A stretch of 64,000 bases of DNA from Anaerolinea sp. (lineage in GTDB: Bacteria > Chloroflexota > Anaerolineae > Anaerolineales > Anaerolineaceae): NCBI GenBank assembly GCA_029975055.1, contig JARKPU010000074.1:124001-188000 (forward strand), in the 5' to 3' direction. A program made the translations under genes and the position numbers. Below are positions 27,857-36,413 of this stretch, one piece after another. Under the pieces are notes generated by a model. The model was not told the DNA's origin. It was given only the letters and a program-made list of their open reading frames with translations, and searched no databases. Each line of letters begins with the position of its first letter. The stretch's first letter is position 1.

Positions 27857-29074
27857 ATGCCAACCTCGACCCACCCAATCCACCTGGTCACCCCCGAAAG
27901 CGTGGGGCTCTCTTCCGAGCGCCTGGGCAGGATCCGGCGCGCCATGCAGGGCTACCTTGAGCGCGGCGAACTGGCCGGGATGATCACCCTCGTTGCCCGC
28001 CACGGGCAGGTTTGCCACCTCGAAACGCAGGGCTGGAGCGACCGCGAAGCCAACCGCCTGATGGAGCATGAGGATATCTTCCGCATCTACTCAATGACGA
28101 AGCCCATCACCAGCGTGGGCGTGATGATGCTCATCGAAGAAGGCCGCCTGCGCCTCACGGACCCGCTCGCGAGCTTCATCCCGGCTTTCAAGGAGATGAA
28201 GGTGTACCAGCCGCGCGGCAATGCCGATTACGACCTCGTCCCCGCCCGGCGCGCCATCACCATCCACGACCTGCTCACCCACACCGCCGGCCTGAGCTAC
28301 GGCTTCGACGAGCATTCGGTGGTAGATGAAATGTACCGCAAGCACATCTGGGAGCGCATCGATAAAGACCCGGAGATGAACCTGGAGAAAGCCGTCAATG
28401 AAGTGGCAAAGCTCCCGCTCGCCAACCAGCCCGGCGAAGTCTTCCGCTACAGTTTTTCGATCGACGTGCTCGGGCGGGTGATCGAAGTTATCTCCGGCAA
28501 GCCCCTGGATGCCTTCTTCAAGGAACGCATCTTCGAGCCGCTCGGCATGCCGGATACCGATTTCTACGTCCCGCCCGAGAAGCACGCCCGTCTGACCACC
28601 GTTTACACCCCGGCGGAAGGCGGCGGTTTGAAACCCTCCGATAAAGCCGCCGATTCACCATACCTCAAGCCCGCCAGGGTGCTTTCGGGCGGCGGGGGGT
28701 TGGTCTCAACGGTCGCCGATTACACCCACTTTGCTCAGATGATCCTCAACAAGGGCCAGCTGGGCAGCGAGCGCCTGCTCGGGCGCAAGACGGTGGAATT
28801 GATGCTGCTCAACCAGCTGGATGGCGACGGCCGCCGCCCCGGTGAGCCCTGGACCGGCTTTGGCTATGGCGGCTCGGTGCTGCGCGACGTGGCCCTCAGC
28901 CGCGAGCCTGGGTCGGTAGGAGAATGGGGCTGGGGCGGCGCCGCCAACACCTGGTTCTGGGTGGACCCCGTGGAAGATTTGATCGGGGTGATCATGCTGC
29001 AATACATGCCGGCCTTCACGCTGCGGGTGACCAACAATTTCAAAACCGCGGTGTACCAGGCGCTGATTGATTAA
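27857..29074 (+). CDS. beta-lactamase-fold serine hydrolase / esterase
   Basis: 405-residue serine hydrolase of the class C beta-lactamase fold. The nucleophile motif is SMTK in FRIYSMTKPITSVG, the second motif is the tyrosine of FRYSFSIDVLGRV, and the third is near the C-terminal GWGGAANTWFWVDP. The segment GLSYGFDEHSVVDEMYRKHIW is typical of EstB-like carboxylesterases. No signal peptide is visible, so it should be cytoplasmic and act on small esters or amides. AAGGAG lies six bases before the ATG. It differs clearly from the hydrolase at 14177-15607. It is convergent with the HD-GYP gene and has no operon partner. Confidence 0.87.
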   Translation: MPTSTHPIHLVTPESVGLSSERLGRIRRAMQGYLERGELAGMITLVARHGQVCHLETQGWSDREANRLMEHEDIFRIYSMTKPITSVGVMMLIEEGRLRLTDPLASFIPAFKEMKVYQPRGNADYDLVPARRAITIHDLLTHTAGLSYGFDEHSVVDEMYRKHIWERIDKDPEMNLEKAVNEVAKLPLANQPGEVFRYSFSIDVLGRVIEVISGKPLDAFFKERIFEPLGMPDTDFYVPPEKHARLTTVYTPAEGGGLKPSDKAADSPYLKPARVLSGGGGLVSTVADYTHFAQMILNKGQLGSERLLGRKTVELMLLNQLDGDGRRPGEPWTGFGYGGSVLRDVALSREPGSVGEWGWGGAANTWFWVDPVEDLIGVIMLQYMPAFTLRVTNNFKTAVYQALID

Positions 29075-29114
29075 GGACGATGCAGTGAATTTCTGAGATT
29101 GCCGAGGGCGTGCC

Positions 29115-32100
29115 TCAGATGGCGATGGAACCATCGCCTTCCAGTTGTTCCAGCAGGCGGAGGAACGTTTCCACCACGCGCGGGTCGAAGCTCTTCCCCG
29201 CCTGCTCCCTGATATAGGCGCGCACCTGCTCTTCAGGCCAGGCTTTGCGGTAAGGGCGGTCGGAGCGCAGCGCATCCCACACATCCACCACGGCAAAGAT
29301 GCGCGCCGAGAGGGGGATTTCTTCGCCCTTCAAGCCGCGCGGGTAACCGCTGCCATCCCACTTCTCATGGTGGGCGTAGGGGATATCCAGCGCCAGGCGC
29401 AGGTAGCGCACCGGTTGAAGCATGTCATACGCCAAGGAAGGGTGATTCCTCATCACCGCCCACTCTTCATCTGAAAGCGGCCCCGGCTTGTTGAGGATCT
29501 CATCCGGCACGCCCATCTTGCCGATGTCGTGCAGCAGCGCCCCGCGGCGGATGTGAATGATCTCTTCCTGCGGGATCTGCATGGCCTCCGCAAGGCGCAC
29601 GCTCATCTCGGTCACGCGCTGGGTATGCCCCTCGGTCTCGTGGTCGCGCATATCCATCGCGCGCGACCAGCCTTCGATCGTCTCGTTATAAGCCAGCAGC
29701 AGTTCGGCGTGAGAGCGCTGCATGCGGTCGAACAACCCCAGGTTTTCGATGGCAATCGCAGCCTGACCGGCCAGCGTCTCGAGGAAATCATACCAGTCGC
29801 TGTCGCGCCGGAGGGTTCCGCGCGAGAACAATTCCAGCACGCCGATCACCTGCCCCTTACCGAGCAGCGGCGTCGCGCAGACAGGCGTCAACCCTTCCGC
29901 GCGCAAGATGCCTGCCCGCTCAACCGGCTCTCGCGCCGCGCCAATCTGCTCCATGGTGATCATCCGCCGCTCCAGAGCGGCCGCCCCGGCCACCCCTTCG
30001 CCCAGCCTCAGGCGAACGGTTTCGATCCGCCGAGTCTGGAAGCCCGTCCCGGAGAGAAATTCAAGATGCTGCGTATGCTCGTTCAGGCGGCTGATGCAGG
30101 CGGCATCCACCTTCAACTGGTGCGTGGCGTGGTGCAGGATGGTCGAAAGCGTGGTGCCCAGATCGAGGCTGGAGGAGATGGCAATGTCAATCTCGTGCAG
30201 GGCGGCCATCTGCGCCAGGCCGCGTTGAGTCTGCTCCAGGAAGCGCATGCGTTGAATGGCCGTGCCTGCCATACCGCCGATCGTTTCGAGCAGGCTCACT
30301 TCAGGCGGGGTGAACCGCCGCGGATGCTCGGCGGCGAGGATGATCACCCCCAGCAGGCCCTCCTCGGACTGCATCGGCACCACCACCCCGCCCCACCCGG
30401 CAGGCACCAGGTGGCGGACTTCGTCGCGTACCCAGGGCTCGGCAGAAATTTCAGGCATCACCAGCGGCCTGCCCGCTGCCCGCACCGCCGCCACCAGGCC
30501 CTGCTGCGGGTGGATTTCCTCCGGGAAAGGCCCGGCCACCCATCCCCGCCCCTTCACATGGGTGACGCGCTCCATGTTGCCGTCGAACAGGGTGATTGCG
30601 CCCGTGCCGGCGGCGTAGAAATCGAGAATCTCAGCCAGCAGGCCGTCCAGCAGGGCATCCATCCCCTGGGCAGTGCGCAGGTTGGTCGAAATGCGGTTGA
30701 GCGCCTCCTGCTCGACGGCGCGGCGCTGGAGCTGTTCGCGCGCGCGGATATTCTGCACGCTCATCGAGAGCACGTTGGCCACCGACTGGAGAAAGCTGAT
30801 ATCTTGATCCGAAAAATGGCGCGGCGCATCGTGGTGCGCCGCCAGCACGCCGAAGGGCGTCTGCCCGCCGTTGATCAACACGCAGGCCCCGCTCACCACG
30901 CTCTGCTCACCCAGCAGTTTTGTGTTGCGAAAGCGCGGTTCGGCGCGCAAATCTCTCACCACCACCGGTTCGCCCGTCGCCAGGGTGAAGCCGGCCGGCG
31001 TGTCCATATCCACCCAGCCATTGGCGCCGGCCATCACGGCTTCATCCCACCCGATTCCTGCGGCTATACGCAGGCGGTTCTCGGCGGGGAGGAATTCCAG
31101 CACCGCGCTGTACCTCACCCCGAGCGTCTCGGCCGCCTGCGACACCGCCATTTGAAGGATGGTCTTCAGGTCGAGCGCCTTCAGCGCAAGCTGGCCGATT
31201 TGCGCCACCGCGGCATGCTGGCGAGCACGGTTGTTCAACTCCGTCTCGGCCAGTTTGCGCGTCGTGATATCCTGCGTTACGGCGATGTGATAGGTGGGGC
31301 TTTCACCCGGCTCCCACAATCCAGAAACAGTGAGCAGCACCCACACGACTTCCCCATCTTTGCGGATATAGCGTTTTTCGAGCGAAAACTCGCGGATTTT
31401 GCCCGCGTATAAATCTTCCATCAAGGAAAGGTCGGCTACGAGGTCATCCGGGTGCGTCACGTCCATATAGGTCATGTGGAGCAGCTCGTCCTCGCTGTAC
31501 CCGACGATTCTGCACAACTCGCGGTTGACACGCACGTACCTGCCGGTCTGATATTCGGTGATATTGACGCCCACGCCGGCCTGCTCGAAGATGGCGCGGA
31601 AGCGCTTTTCGCTCTGGCGCAGAGCCTCCTCCTGCCGCCGGGCGGCGGTCACATCCACGCCGATGGCCCACGAAGGCCAGCCCGGGATCTTCACCAGGCC
31701 GGAGATATTCGACCAGGAAATCGTCTTCACCTCGCCGTTTTTGCAGGTCAACGCCAGGTCGAGGTCGCGGAAGTTCTGCCCGAGGCCGGCGATGTTTTCC
31801 AGCATGGCCTGGCGCTGCGCCGGGTCGGGGTAGAGCATCTCCAGCGCGTGCGGGTTGCCGATGATCTCATCGGCGCGGTAACCGGTGATGCGCTCGCACT
31901 CCAGGTTCCAGGCCAGAAACCGGTTCTGCTCATCCAGCGCGTCGAGCATCACCGGCATATTCTGGATGATCTCGCTCAGGCGAACCTGCCCGGCCCTGGC
32001 TTCCACCTCGGCATGCCTGCGTTCTTGAAGGTTCCGCTCGAAGTAGAGGACGAACACGCCGAAGGCGATCACCATCTCGAACACCGCGCTGAGCAAGAAT

Positions 32101-32636
32101 CCCCACGGCGCGGCTTCGGGGATGGGCCGCAGGAGCGGGTAATCGAATTTATGCAGGCCCCAGAGGATGAAAATCCAGCCGATCATCCGGCTGCTGGCGC
32201 GCCCAAAGCCCTGGTAGCGCAGGAAGGTGTAGCCGGTCCAGATATAAATGGCCCCCAGCAAGGTGAAGGAAGGCAGGGTGATGAACAGGAAGGAAAGATC
32301 GAGCAGCGCCGCCACCAGCGACCAGGACGCCCCGATCGCCCCGAGGATGAGCCACGTGAGCGGCATTCTCCGCCCAAAGAGTAGACGCGCCCCCCACAGC
32401 AGCAGCAGGCCGCTGGTAAGGTTGGTGATCTCGTGCCCCACTTGCAGGAAATTGGTGGAAACGACGTTTGCCTGGATCAGCTCAAAGACGAACCGCAGGG
32501 CATAGAACCCCCAGCCGAGCGCCCACAGCCCCAGGTAACGCTCTCCATACTTTTGGTACAGATAGAGACTGGCAAGGGCCAGAAACAGCGTACTTGCCAG
32601 AGCAGCTATCAACGACGGGACAAGCCAACCAGCCAC
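29115..32636 (-). CDS. membrane sensor with two PAS, three GAF and an HD-GYP phosphodiesterase domain
   Basis: A 1173-residue sensor expected to hydrolyse c-di-GMP. Residues 1-200 hold about seven transmembrane helices. They are followed by two PAS domains (about 225-340 and 345-465; MTYMDVTHPDDL is a typical PAS segment), then three GAF-like domains (about 485-970). The C-terminal HD-GYP domain has HTQRV, LLHDIGKMGVPDEIL, HHEKWDGSGYPRGLKG and the VVDVWDALRSDRPYR stretch, all intact. The start is GTG at 32636 with GGGAG upstream. It stands alone, convergent with the esterase gene. Together with the GGDEF-EAL protein at 21053 it gives the window one possible maker and two possible breakers of c-di-GMP. 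Confidence 0.88.
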   Translation of the reverse strand: MAGWLVPSLIAALASTLFLALASLYLYQKYGERYLGLWALGWGFYALRFVFELIQANVVSTNFLQVGHEITNLTSGLLLLWGARLLFGRRMPLTWLILGAIGASWSLVAALLDLSFLFITLPSFTLLGAIYIWTGYTFLRYQGFGRASSRMIGWIFILWGLHKFDYPLLRPIPEAAPWGFLLSAVFEMVIAFGVFVLYFERNLQERRHAEVEARAGQVRLSEIIQNMPVMLDALDEQNRFLAWNLECERITGYRADEIIGNPHALEMLYPDPAQRQAMLENIAGLGQNFRDLDLALTCKNGEVKTISWSNISGLVKIPGWPSWAIGVDVTAARRQEEALRQSEKRFRAIFEQAGVGVNITEYQTGRYVRVNRELCRIVGYSEDELLHMTYMDVTHPDDLVADLSLMEDLYAGKIREFSLEKRYIRKDGEVVWVLLTVSGLWEPGESPTYHIAVTQDITTRKLAETELNNRARQHAAVAQIGQLALKALDLKTILQMAVSQAAETLGVRYSAVLEFLPAENRLRIAAGIGWDEAVMAGANGWVDMDTPAGFTLATGEPVVVRDLRAEPRFRNTKLLGEQSVVSGACVLINGGQTPFGVLAAHHDAPRHFSDQDISFLQSVANVLSMSVQNIRAREQLQRRAVEQEALNRISTNLRTAQGMDALLDGLLAEILDFYAAGTGAITLFDGNMERVTHVKGRGWVAGPFPEEIHPQQGLVAAVRAAGRPLVMPEISAEPWVRDEVRHLVPAGWGGVVVPMQSEEGLLGVIILAAEHPRRFTPPEVSLLETIGGMAGTAIQRMRFLEQTQRGLAQMAALHEIDIAISSSLDLGTTLSTILHHATHQLKVDAACISRLNEHTQHLEFLSGTGFQTRRIETVRLRLGEGVAGAAALERRMITMEQIGAAREPVERAGILRAEGLTPVCATPLLGKGQVIGVLELFSRGTLRRDSDWYDFLETLAGQAAIAIENLGLFDRMQRSHAELLLAYNETIEGWSRAMDMRDHETEGHTQRVTEMSVRLAEAMQIPQEEIIHIRRGALLHDIGKMGVPDEILNKPGPLSDEEWAVMRNHPSLAYDMLQPVRYLRLALDIPYAHHEKWDGSGYPRGLKGEEIPLSARIFAVVDVWDALRSDRPYRKAWPEEQVRAYIREQAGKSFDPRVVETFLRLLEQLEGDGSIAI

Positions 32637-32824
32637 CCCACTACTCCCGGTTACTTGCTTATCTCGCGCGTGTGAAGATCGCTTCGTACCCCTGATCTAA
32701 TGAACGACGAGATACTGATCATGATAGAATCATATTTGTTAAATTATAGCCTCAAATTATCCAATTGAACTTGTCTGAACGAGATTATATGACACCTTCC
32801 AAAATTGAAAGCTGAGACCTTCGT

Positions 32825-34309
32825 ATGAGCGAAAAATCCACCGAGAAACCAGAAACCATTGAGTACAAAGATAATCTTGTCGAGACGAAGCACTCCATCG
32901 TCCTCGACCAGCGCGAACTGCGCTACACCGTGACCGCCGGAACGATGATCTTGAAGGAAGAGGCCGAAAAGAAAGGCGAGGAAGAAGGCGCCTCGGAAGG
33001 AGAGAAAGCCAAGGCCGCCGTGTTTTTCATCGCCTACACCCTCGACGACGTGGCCGATAAAGCCGCCCGCCCGCTCACGTTTGCCTTCAACGGCGGGCCG
33101 GGGTCGTCGTCCGTCTGGCTGCACCTGGGGCTGCTTGGGCCGCGGCGCGTGTTGATGCAGGACGATGGCAGCCCGCTCCCGCCGCCCTACCGCCTGGTGG
33201 ATAACCCCTTCTCGCTGCTGGCCGAGACCGACCTGGTGTTCATCGACCCCGTCTCCACCGGCTACAGCCGCCCCGTGCCGGGCGAGCGCGCCCGCGAGTT
33301 CCACGGCTTCAAGAAAGATATCGAGTCGGTCGGCGATTTTATCCGCCTGTACACCACGCGCTACCAGCGCTGGACTTCACCCAAGTTCCTGGCCGGCGAG
33401 AGCTACGGCACCACCCGCGCGGCGGGCCTCTCGGGTTATTTGCAAGACAGGCACGGCATGTACCTGAACGGGTTGATCCTCATCTCGGCCGTGCTCGACT
33501 TCATGACCCTTGAGTTCGATTACAACAACGAACTGCCCTACATCCTCTTCCTGCCCACCTACACGGCCACGGCCTGGTATCATCACCGGCTGGAACCCCG
33601 CCTTCAGAAAGACCTGCGCGCCGCGGTGAAAGAAGCCACAGAGTTTGCCTCCGGCGAGTATGCCCTGGCGCTGCTGAAAGGCTCGGCCCTGCCTGCCCGC
33701 GAGCGGGCGCGCATCGCCGCCCGGCTGGCGCGCCTGACGGGCCTCTCGCGCGAGTATATCGAGCGCACCAACCTGCGCATTCAAGATCACCGCTTCACCA
33801 AAGAGCTGCTGCGCGCCGAGCGCCAGACGGTGGGGCGCATCGACAGCCGCTTCAAAGGGCAAGACCGCGACGCGGCCGGCGAGCGCTATGAATTCGACCC
33901 ATCCATGGCCGTCATCACCGGGCCGTATACCGCCACGTTCTATGATTACGTGCGCGGCGAGTTGAACTTCGAGAGCGACCTGCCGTATGAGATCCTCACC
34001 CCGCGCGTGTGGCCCTGGCGCTTCGACGACCATGAGAACCGTTACCTCTACGTGGCCGAAACGCTGCGCCACGCCATCACCACCAACCCGCATCTCCGGG
34101 TGTTCGTCGCCAACGGCTATTACGACCTCGCCACCCCCTTCCTGGCCACCGAGTACACCTTCAACCACCTCGGACTGGATGAAAAGCTGGCGCAAAACAT
34201 CCGCATGGCCTATTACGAGGCCGGGCACATGATGTACATTCACCTGCCGTCGCTGGAACGCCTGCACGCCGACCTGGCCGAGTTCATCCAAAGCGCAGCG
34301 AAAGCTTAA
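32825..34309 (+). CDS. serine carboxypeptidase-like protein (peptidase S10)
   Basis: Alpha/beta-hydrolase of 494 residues from the S10 carboxypeptidase family. The oxyanion region NGGPGSSS (89-96) and the nucleophile elbow GESYGTTR with Ser193 are exact family hallmarks. Asp434 (NGYYDLATPF) and His468 (YEAGHMMYIH) complete the triad. VFIDPVSTGYSRP is also typical. Eukaryotic S10 enzymes are secreted, but this protein has no signal peptide and starts with a Lys/Glu-rich, charged N-terminus, so it appears cytoplasmic, as in many bacterial members. It would remove C-terminal residues from peptides. uxuA follows 48 bp downstream on the same strand with its own TATAAT-like box. Confidence 0.9.
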   Translation: MSEKSTEKPETIEYKDNLVETKHSIVLDQRELRYTVTAGTMILKEEAEKKGEEEGASEGEKAKAAVFFIAYTLDDVADKAARPLTFAFNGGPGSSSVWLHLGLLGPRRVLMQDDGSPLPPPYRLVDNPFSLLAETDLVFIDPVSTGYSRPVPGERAREFHGFKKDIESVGDFIRLYTTRYQRWTSPKFLAGESYGTTRAAGLSGYLQDRHGMYLNGLILISAVLDFMTLEFDYNNELPYILFLPTYTATAWYHHRLEPRLQKDLRAAVKEATEFASGEYALALLKGSALPARERARIAARLARLTGLSREYIERTNLRIQDHRFTKELLRAERQTVGRIDSRFKGQDRDAAGERYEFDPSMAVITGPYTATFYDYVRGELNFESDLPYEILTPRVWPWRFDDHENRYLYVAETLRHAITTNPHLRVFVANGYYDLATPFLATEYTFNHLGLDEKLAQNIRMAYYEAGHMMYIHLPSLERLHADLAEFIQSAAKA

Positions 34310-34357
34310 GCGCCACCTGGGCTATAATGGCTGTACTTTCACACACGAGGTTTTTCT

Positions 34358-35350
34358 ATGATTAAGATTGCCGAGGTATTGCCCCCGCGCCCCACCCCGT
34401 TATGGCGGATGGTCCAACAGTGCGGCATCAAGTACGTGGTCGGCGGAATGGACTTCAGCCGCGGCCTGAATGTGCCCAAAGAAGACCTGCCGTGGAGTTA
34501 CATGTCGCTGCTGCGCATCAAAACGGCCTACGAAGACGGCGGCTTCAAGCTGGCCGTGCTGGAAAGCCGCCCCCCCACCAACAAAGCCAAGCTCGGGCTG
34601 CCAGGGCGCGATGAAGAGATCGAATACACCATCACGCTGGTGCGCAACCTGGGCAAACTGGGCGTGCCGGTCTACTGTTATGAGTGGATGCCGGTCTTCA
34701 ACTGGATGCGCACCTCCACCACCGCCCCGGCGCGCGGCGGGGCGCTGGCCACGGCCTATGACCACTCGTTGATGAAAGACGCGCCCCTCACCGAATACGG
34801 CGAGGTGAGCGAAGAGACCCTGTGGCAGAACCTCGAGTATTTCCTCAAGGCCGTCGTCCCCGAAGCCGAGAAGGCCGGCGTGCAGCTGGCCATGCACCCC
34901 GATGACCCGCCCCTTTCGCCCATCCGCGGCATCGGGCGCATCATGCGCAGCATCGAGAACTACCAGCGCCTGCTCGACCTTTACCCCAGCCCCGTCAACG
35001 GGATTGCCCTCTGCCAGGGCAACTTCACCCTGATGACTGACGACCTGCCGGGGGTGATCCGTCACTTCGGCAAGCAGGGCAAGATTTTCTTCGCCCACTT
35101 CCGCGATGTGCGCGGGACGGCCGAGAAATTCGTCGAGACCTTCCATGACGAGGGCAAGACGAACATGCTTGAATGCATGAAGGCCTACCGCGACATCGGC
35201 TTTGAAGGCGTTCTGCGCCCGGACCACGTGCCCACGATGGAAGGCGACAGCAATGACAACCCCTCCTACTCCTCGGTCGGGCGTCTCTTCGCCATCGGCT
35301 ATATCAAAGGCCTGCGCGAGGCCGTTTATGGCAGCAAAGATGAGAATTGA
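34358..35350 (+). CDS. uxuA: mannonate dehydratase
   Basis: Cytoplasmic TIM-barrel enzyme of 330 residues that dehydrates D-mannonate to 2-keto-3-deoxygluconate in hexuronate breakdown. Metal- and substrate-site motifs are visible: AMHPDDPPLSP, LCQGNFTLM, FFAHFRDVRG and the C-terminal VLRPDHVPTMEGD. The protein is shorter than E. coli UxuA (394) and close to Gram-positive forms. ACGAGG precedes the ATG and a TATAAT sequence lies at 34323-34328. No uxaC, uxaB or kdg gene is present here, so the rest of the pathway must be elsewhere. An Hcp-like gene follows after six bases, suggesting cotranscription with an apparently unrelated product. Confidence 0.92.
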   Translation: MIKIAEVLPPRPTPLWRMVQQCGIKYVVGGMDFSRGLNVPKEDLPWSYMSLLRIKTAYEDGGFKLAVLESRPPTNKAKLGLPGRDEEIEYTITLVRNLGKLGVPVYCYEWMPVFNWMRTSTTAPARGGALATAYDHSLMKDAPLTEYGEVSEETLWQNLEYFLKAVVPEAEKAGVQLAMHPDDPPLSPIRGIGRIMRSIENYQRLLDLYPSPVNGIALCQGNFTLMTDDLPGVIRHFGKQGKIFFAHFRDVRGTAEKFVETFHDEGKTNMLECMKAYRDIGFEGVLRPDHVPTMEGDSNDNPSYSSVGRLFAIGYIKGLREAVYGSKDEN

Positions 35351-35356
35351 GGCCGC

Positions 35357-35830
35357 ATGGACACCTTGTATTACCTGACGGTAAACGCCAGCCACCAGGG
35401 CGAACTGGTGGGCGAAGGCGGCAAGAAGGTCAACGCCAGGGGCATCCCCATCCTGGGCTACAGCTTTGGGGTGGAAGTGCCGCAGATTGGCGGCGGCTCG
35501 GGGCAGGCCTCGGGCAAGCGGGACTACGAGCCATTCAGCATCTACAAGGCCGCCGGCCCGGCGAGCACGCAGCTATTCCAGGCGCTGGTGACCGGCGAGA
35601 CGCTCTTGCGGGTGGAAGTGCTGGCCTATAAGACCGGCAAGAACGGCAAGGAGAGCCTGTACTTCAAGATCACGCTCACCAATGCCCATATCACCGCCCT
35701 GCAGCACGAGCCAGGCAGCGCCGGCGAACCGGCAGAGATCGAGACCGTCACGTTCAGCTTCCAGAAGATCGAGCTGAACAACCTGCAGGCGGGCACCAGC
35801 GCGACGGATGACCTTCAGCAATCGCCCTGA
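35357..35830 (+). CDS. Hcp-like (Hcp1/DUF796) tube-protein homologue
   Basis: 157-residue beta-barrel protein of the Hcp1 family, which forms hexameric rings in type VI secretion tubes. Supporting segments are GKRDYEPFSIYKAAGPASTQL, the following FQALVTGETL, and YFKITLTNAHIT with a closing ETVTFSFQKIE. These match the family pattern 'K...I.K..D..S..L..A...G' and 'YY.I.L..A.I', ending with 'V.F.Y.KI'. No other type VI or contractile-injection gene is in the window, and the gene is only six bases after uxuA. In such lineages Hcp-like proteins may have other roles; function here is unknown. The start ATG at 35357 follows GAGGCCGC closely. Confidence 0.75.
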   Translation: MDTLYYLTVNASHQGELVGEGGKKVNARGIPILGYSFGVEVPQIGGGSGQASGKRDYEPFSIYKAAGPASTQLFQALVTGETLLRVEVLAYKTGKNGKESLYFKITLTNAHITALQHEPGSAGEPAEIETVTFSFQKIELNNLQAGTSATDDLQQSP

Positions 35831-35846
35831 GTGAATCAATGAGCCA

Positions 35847-35888
35847 ATTCCTGCACATTGCGAGGTTCGCCCCGCAATGTGCAGGAAT
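35847..35888. repeat. dispersed palindromic element, copy D
   Basis: Two 19-bp arms (35847-35865, 35870-35888) with one mismatch and a TTCG loop. Read on the minus strand the core ATTGCGGGGCGA resembles the ATTGTGGGGCAA core of copies A and C. It lies between the convergent Hcp-like and I42 genes. Confidence 0.65.
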
Positions 35889-35896
35889 AGGGTCTC

Positions 35897-36313
35897 TTAT
35901 GGGGTGATTTTCACCTGCACGCTGAAGATCTGCGCGGGTTCGATGCCCGTTTCCCATGAGCGGCGGTAAACCAGTTTGAGGGTGGTCTCTCCGGCGGCAA
36001 TTGCGCTGAACCGGAAGGTTTCCGTCCCGCCTGCCCCGACGATATTCTCGCCGGCGGTTTTATCCGGCTGGTATTCGGCATCGCCCTCCTGCCGGAGCAG
36101 GGCCGGGTCCACCTCATCGACCACCCAGGCGTAACCTGTGCTGGGGTTCGATTCGAGCGTCACCGCCAGGGCCTGCCCGGATTTTAACTCCACCGATCCG
36201 CCGTTCGAATCAACGCCGATCTTCACAACATCGCCCGGGGCGCACGTTGTGAGCACCAGCATAACCGCCCCCAGCCCAACCAAAAGCAAAAAAAGCCGCA
36301 ATTTCCCGCCCAT
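35897..36313 (-). CDS. chagasin/I42-family protease inhibitor lipoprotein
   Basis: 138-residue lipoprotein with signal peptide ending at LTTC (Cys24) and an immunoglobulin-like I42 domain that inhibits papain-type cysteine proteases. The three binding loops are visible: NPSTGYAW (first loop), GAGGTETFRF (second) and YRRSWE (third). The domain runs from about 40 to 138 and is complete. It would sit on the outer face of the membrane, possibly guarding the cell against foreign or self proteases. No cysteine protease gene is nearby. It is convergent with the Hcp-like gene and 100 bp downstream of the GH20 gene on the same strand. Confidence 0.88.
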   Translation of the reverse strand: MGGKLRLFLLLVGLGAVMLVLTTCAPGDVVKIGVDSNGGSVELKSGQALAVTLESNPSTGYAWVVDEVDPALLRQEGDAEYQPDKTAGENIVGAGGTETFRFSAIAAGETTLKLVYRRSWETGIEPAQIFSVQVKITP

Positions 36314-36413
36314 CGTGTACTCCTTCCATCAACGATAAGACGGCAACCTGCGCGAAAATGTTCCTTATCCCCACCATTTGAGCCATGCGGCCAGGGAAAA
36401 GGCAGGCGGAGGG

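Noticed and set aside
29529..31412. 627-codon open frame antisense to the HD-GYP gene
   Set aside because: The minus-strand protein has continuous PAS, GAF and HD-GYP domains, while the antisense frame shows no domain and no ribosome site.
35357..35830. Part of a type VI secretion cluster
   Set aside because: No other secretion gene is present within the window; only the Hcp-like fold is supported.
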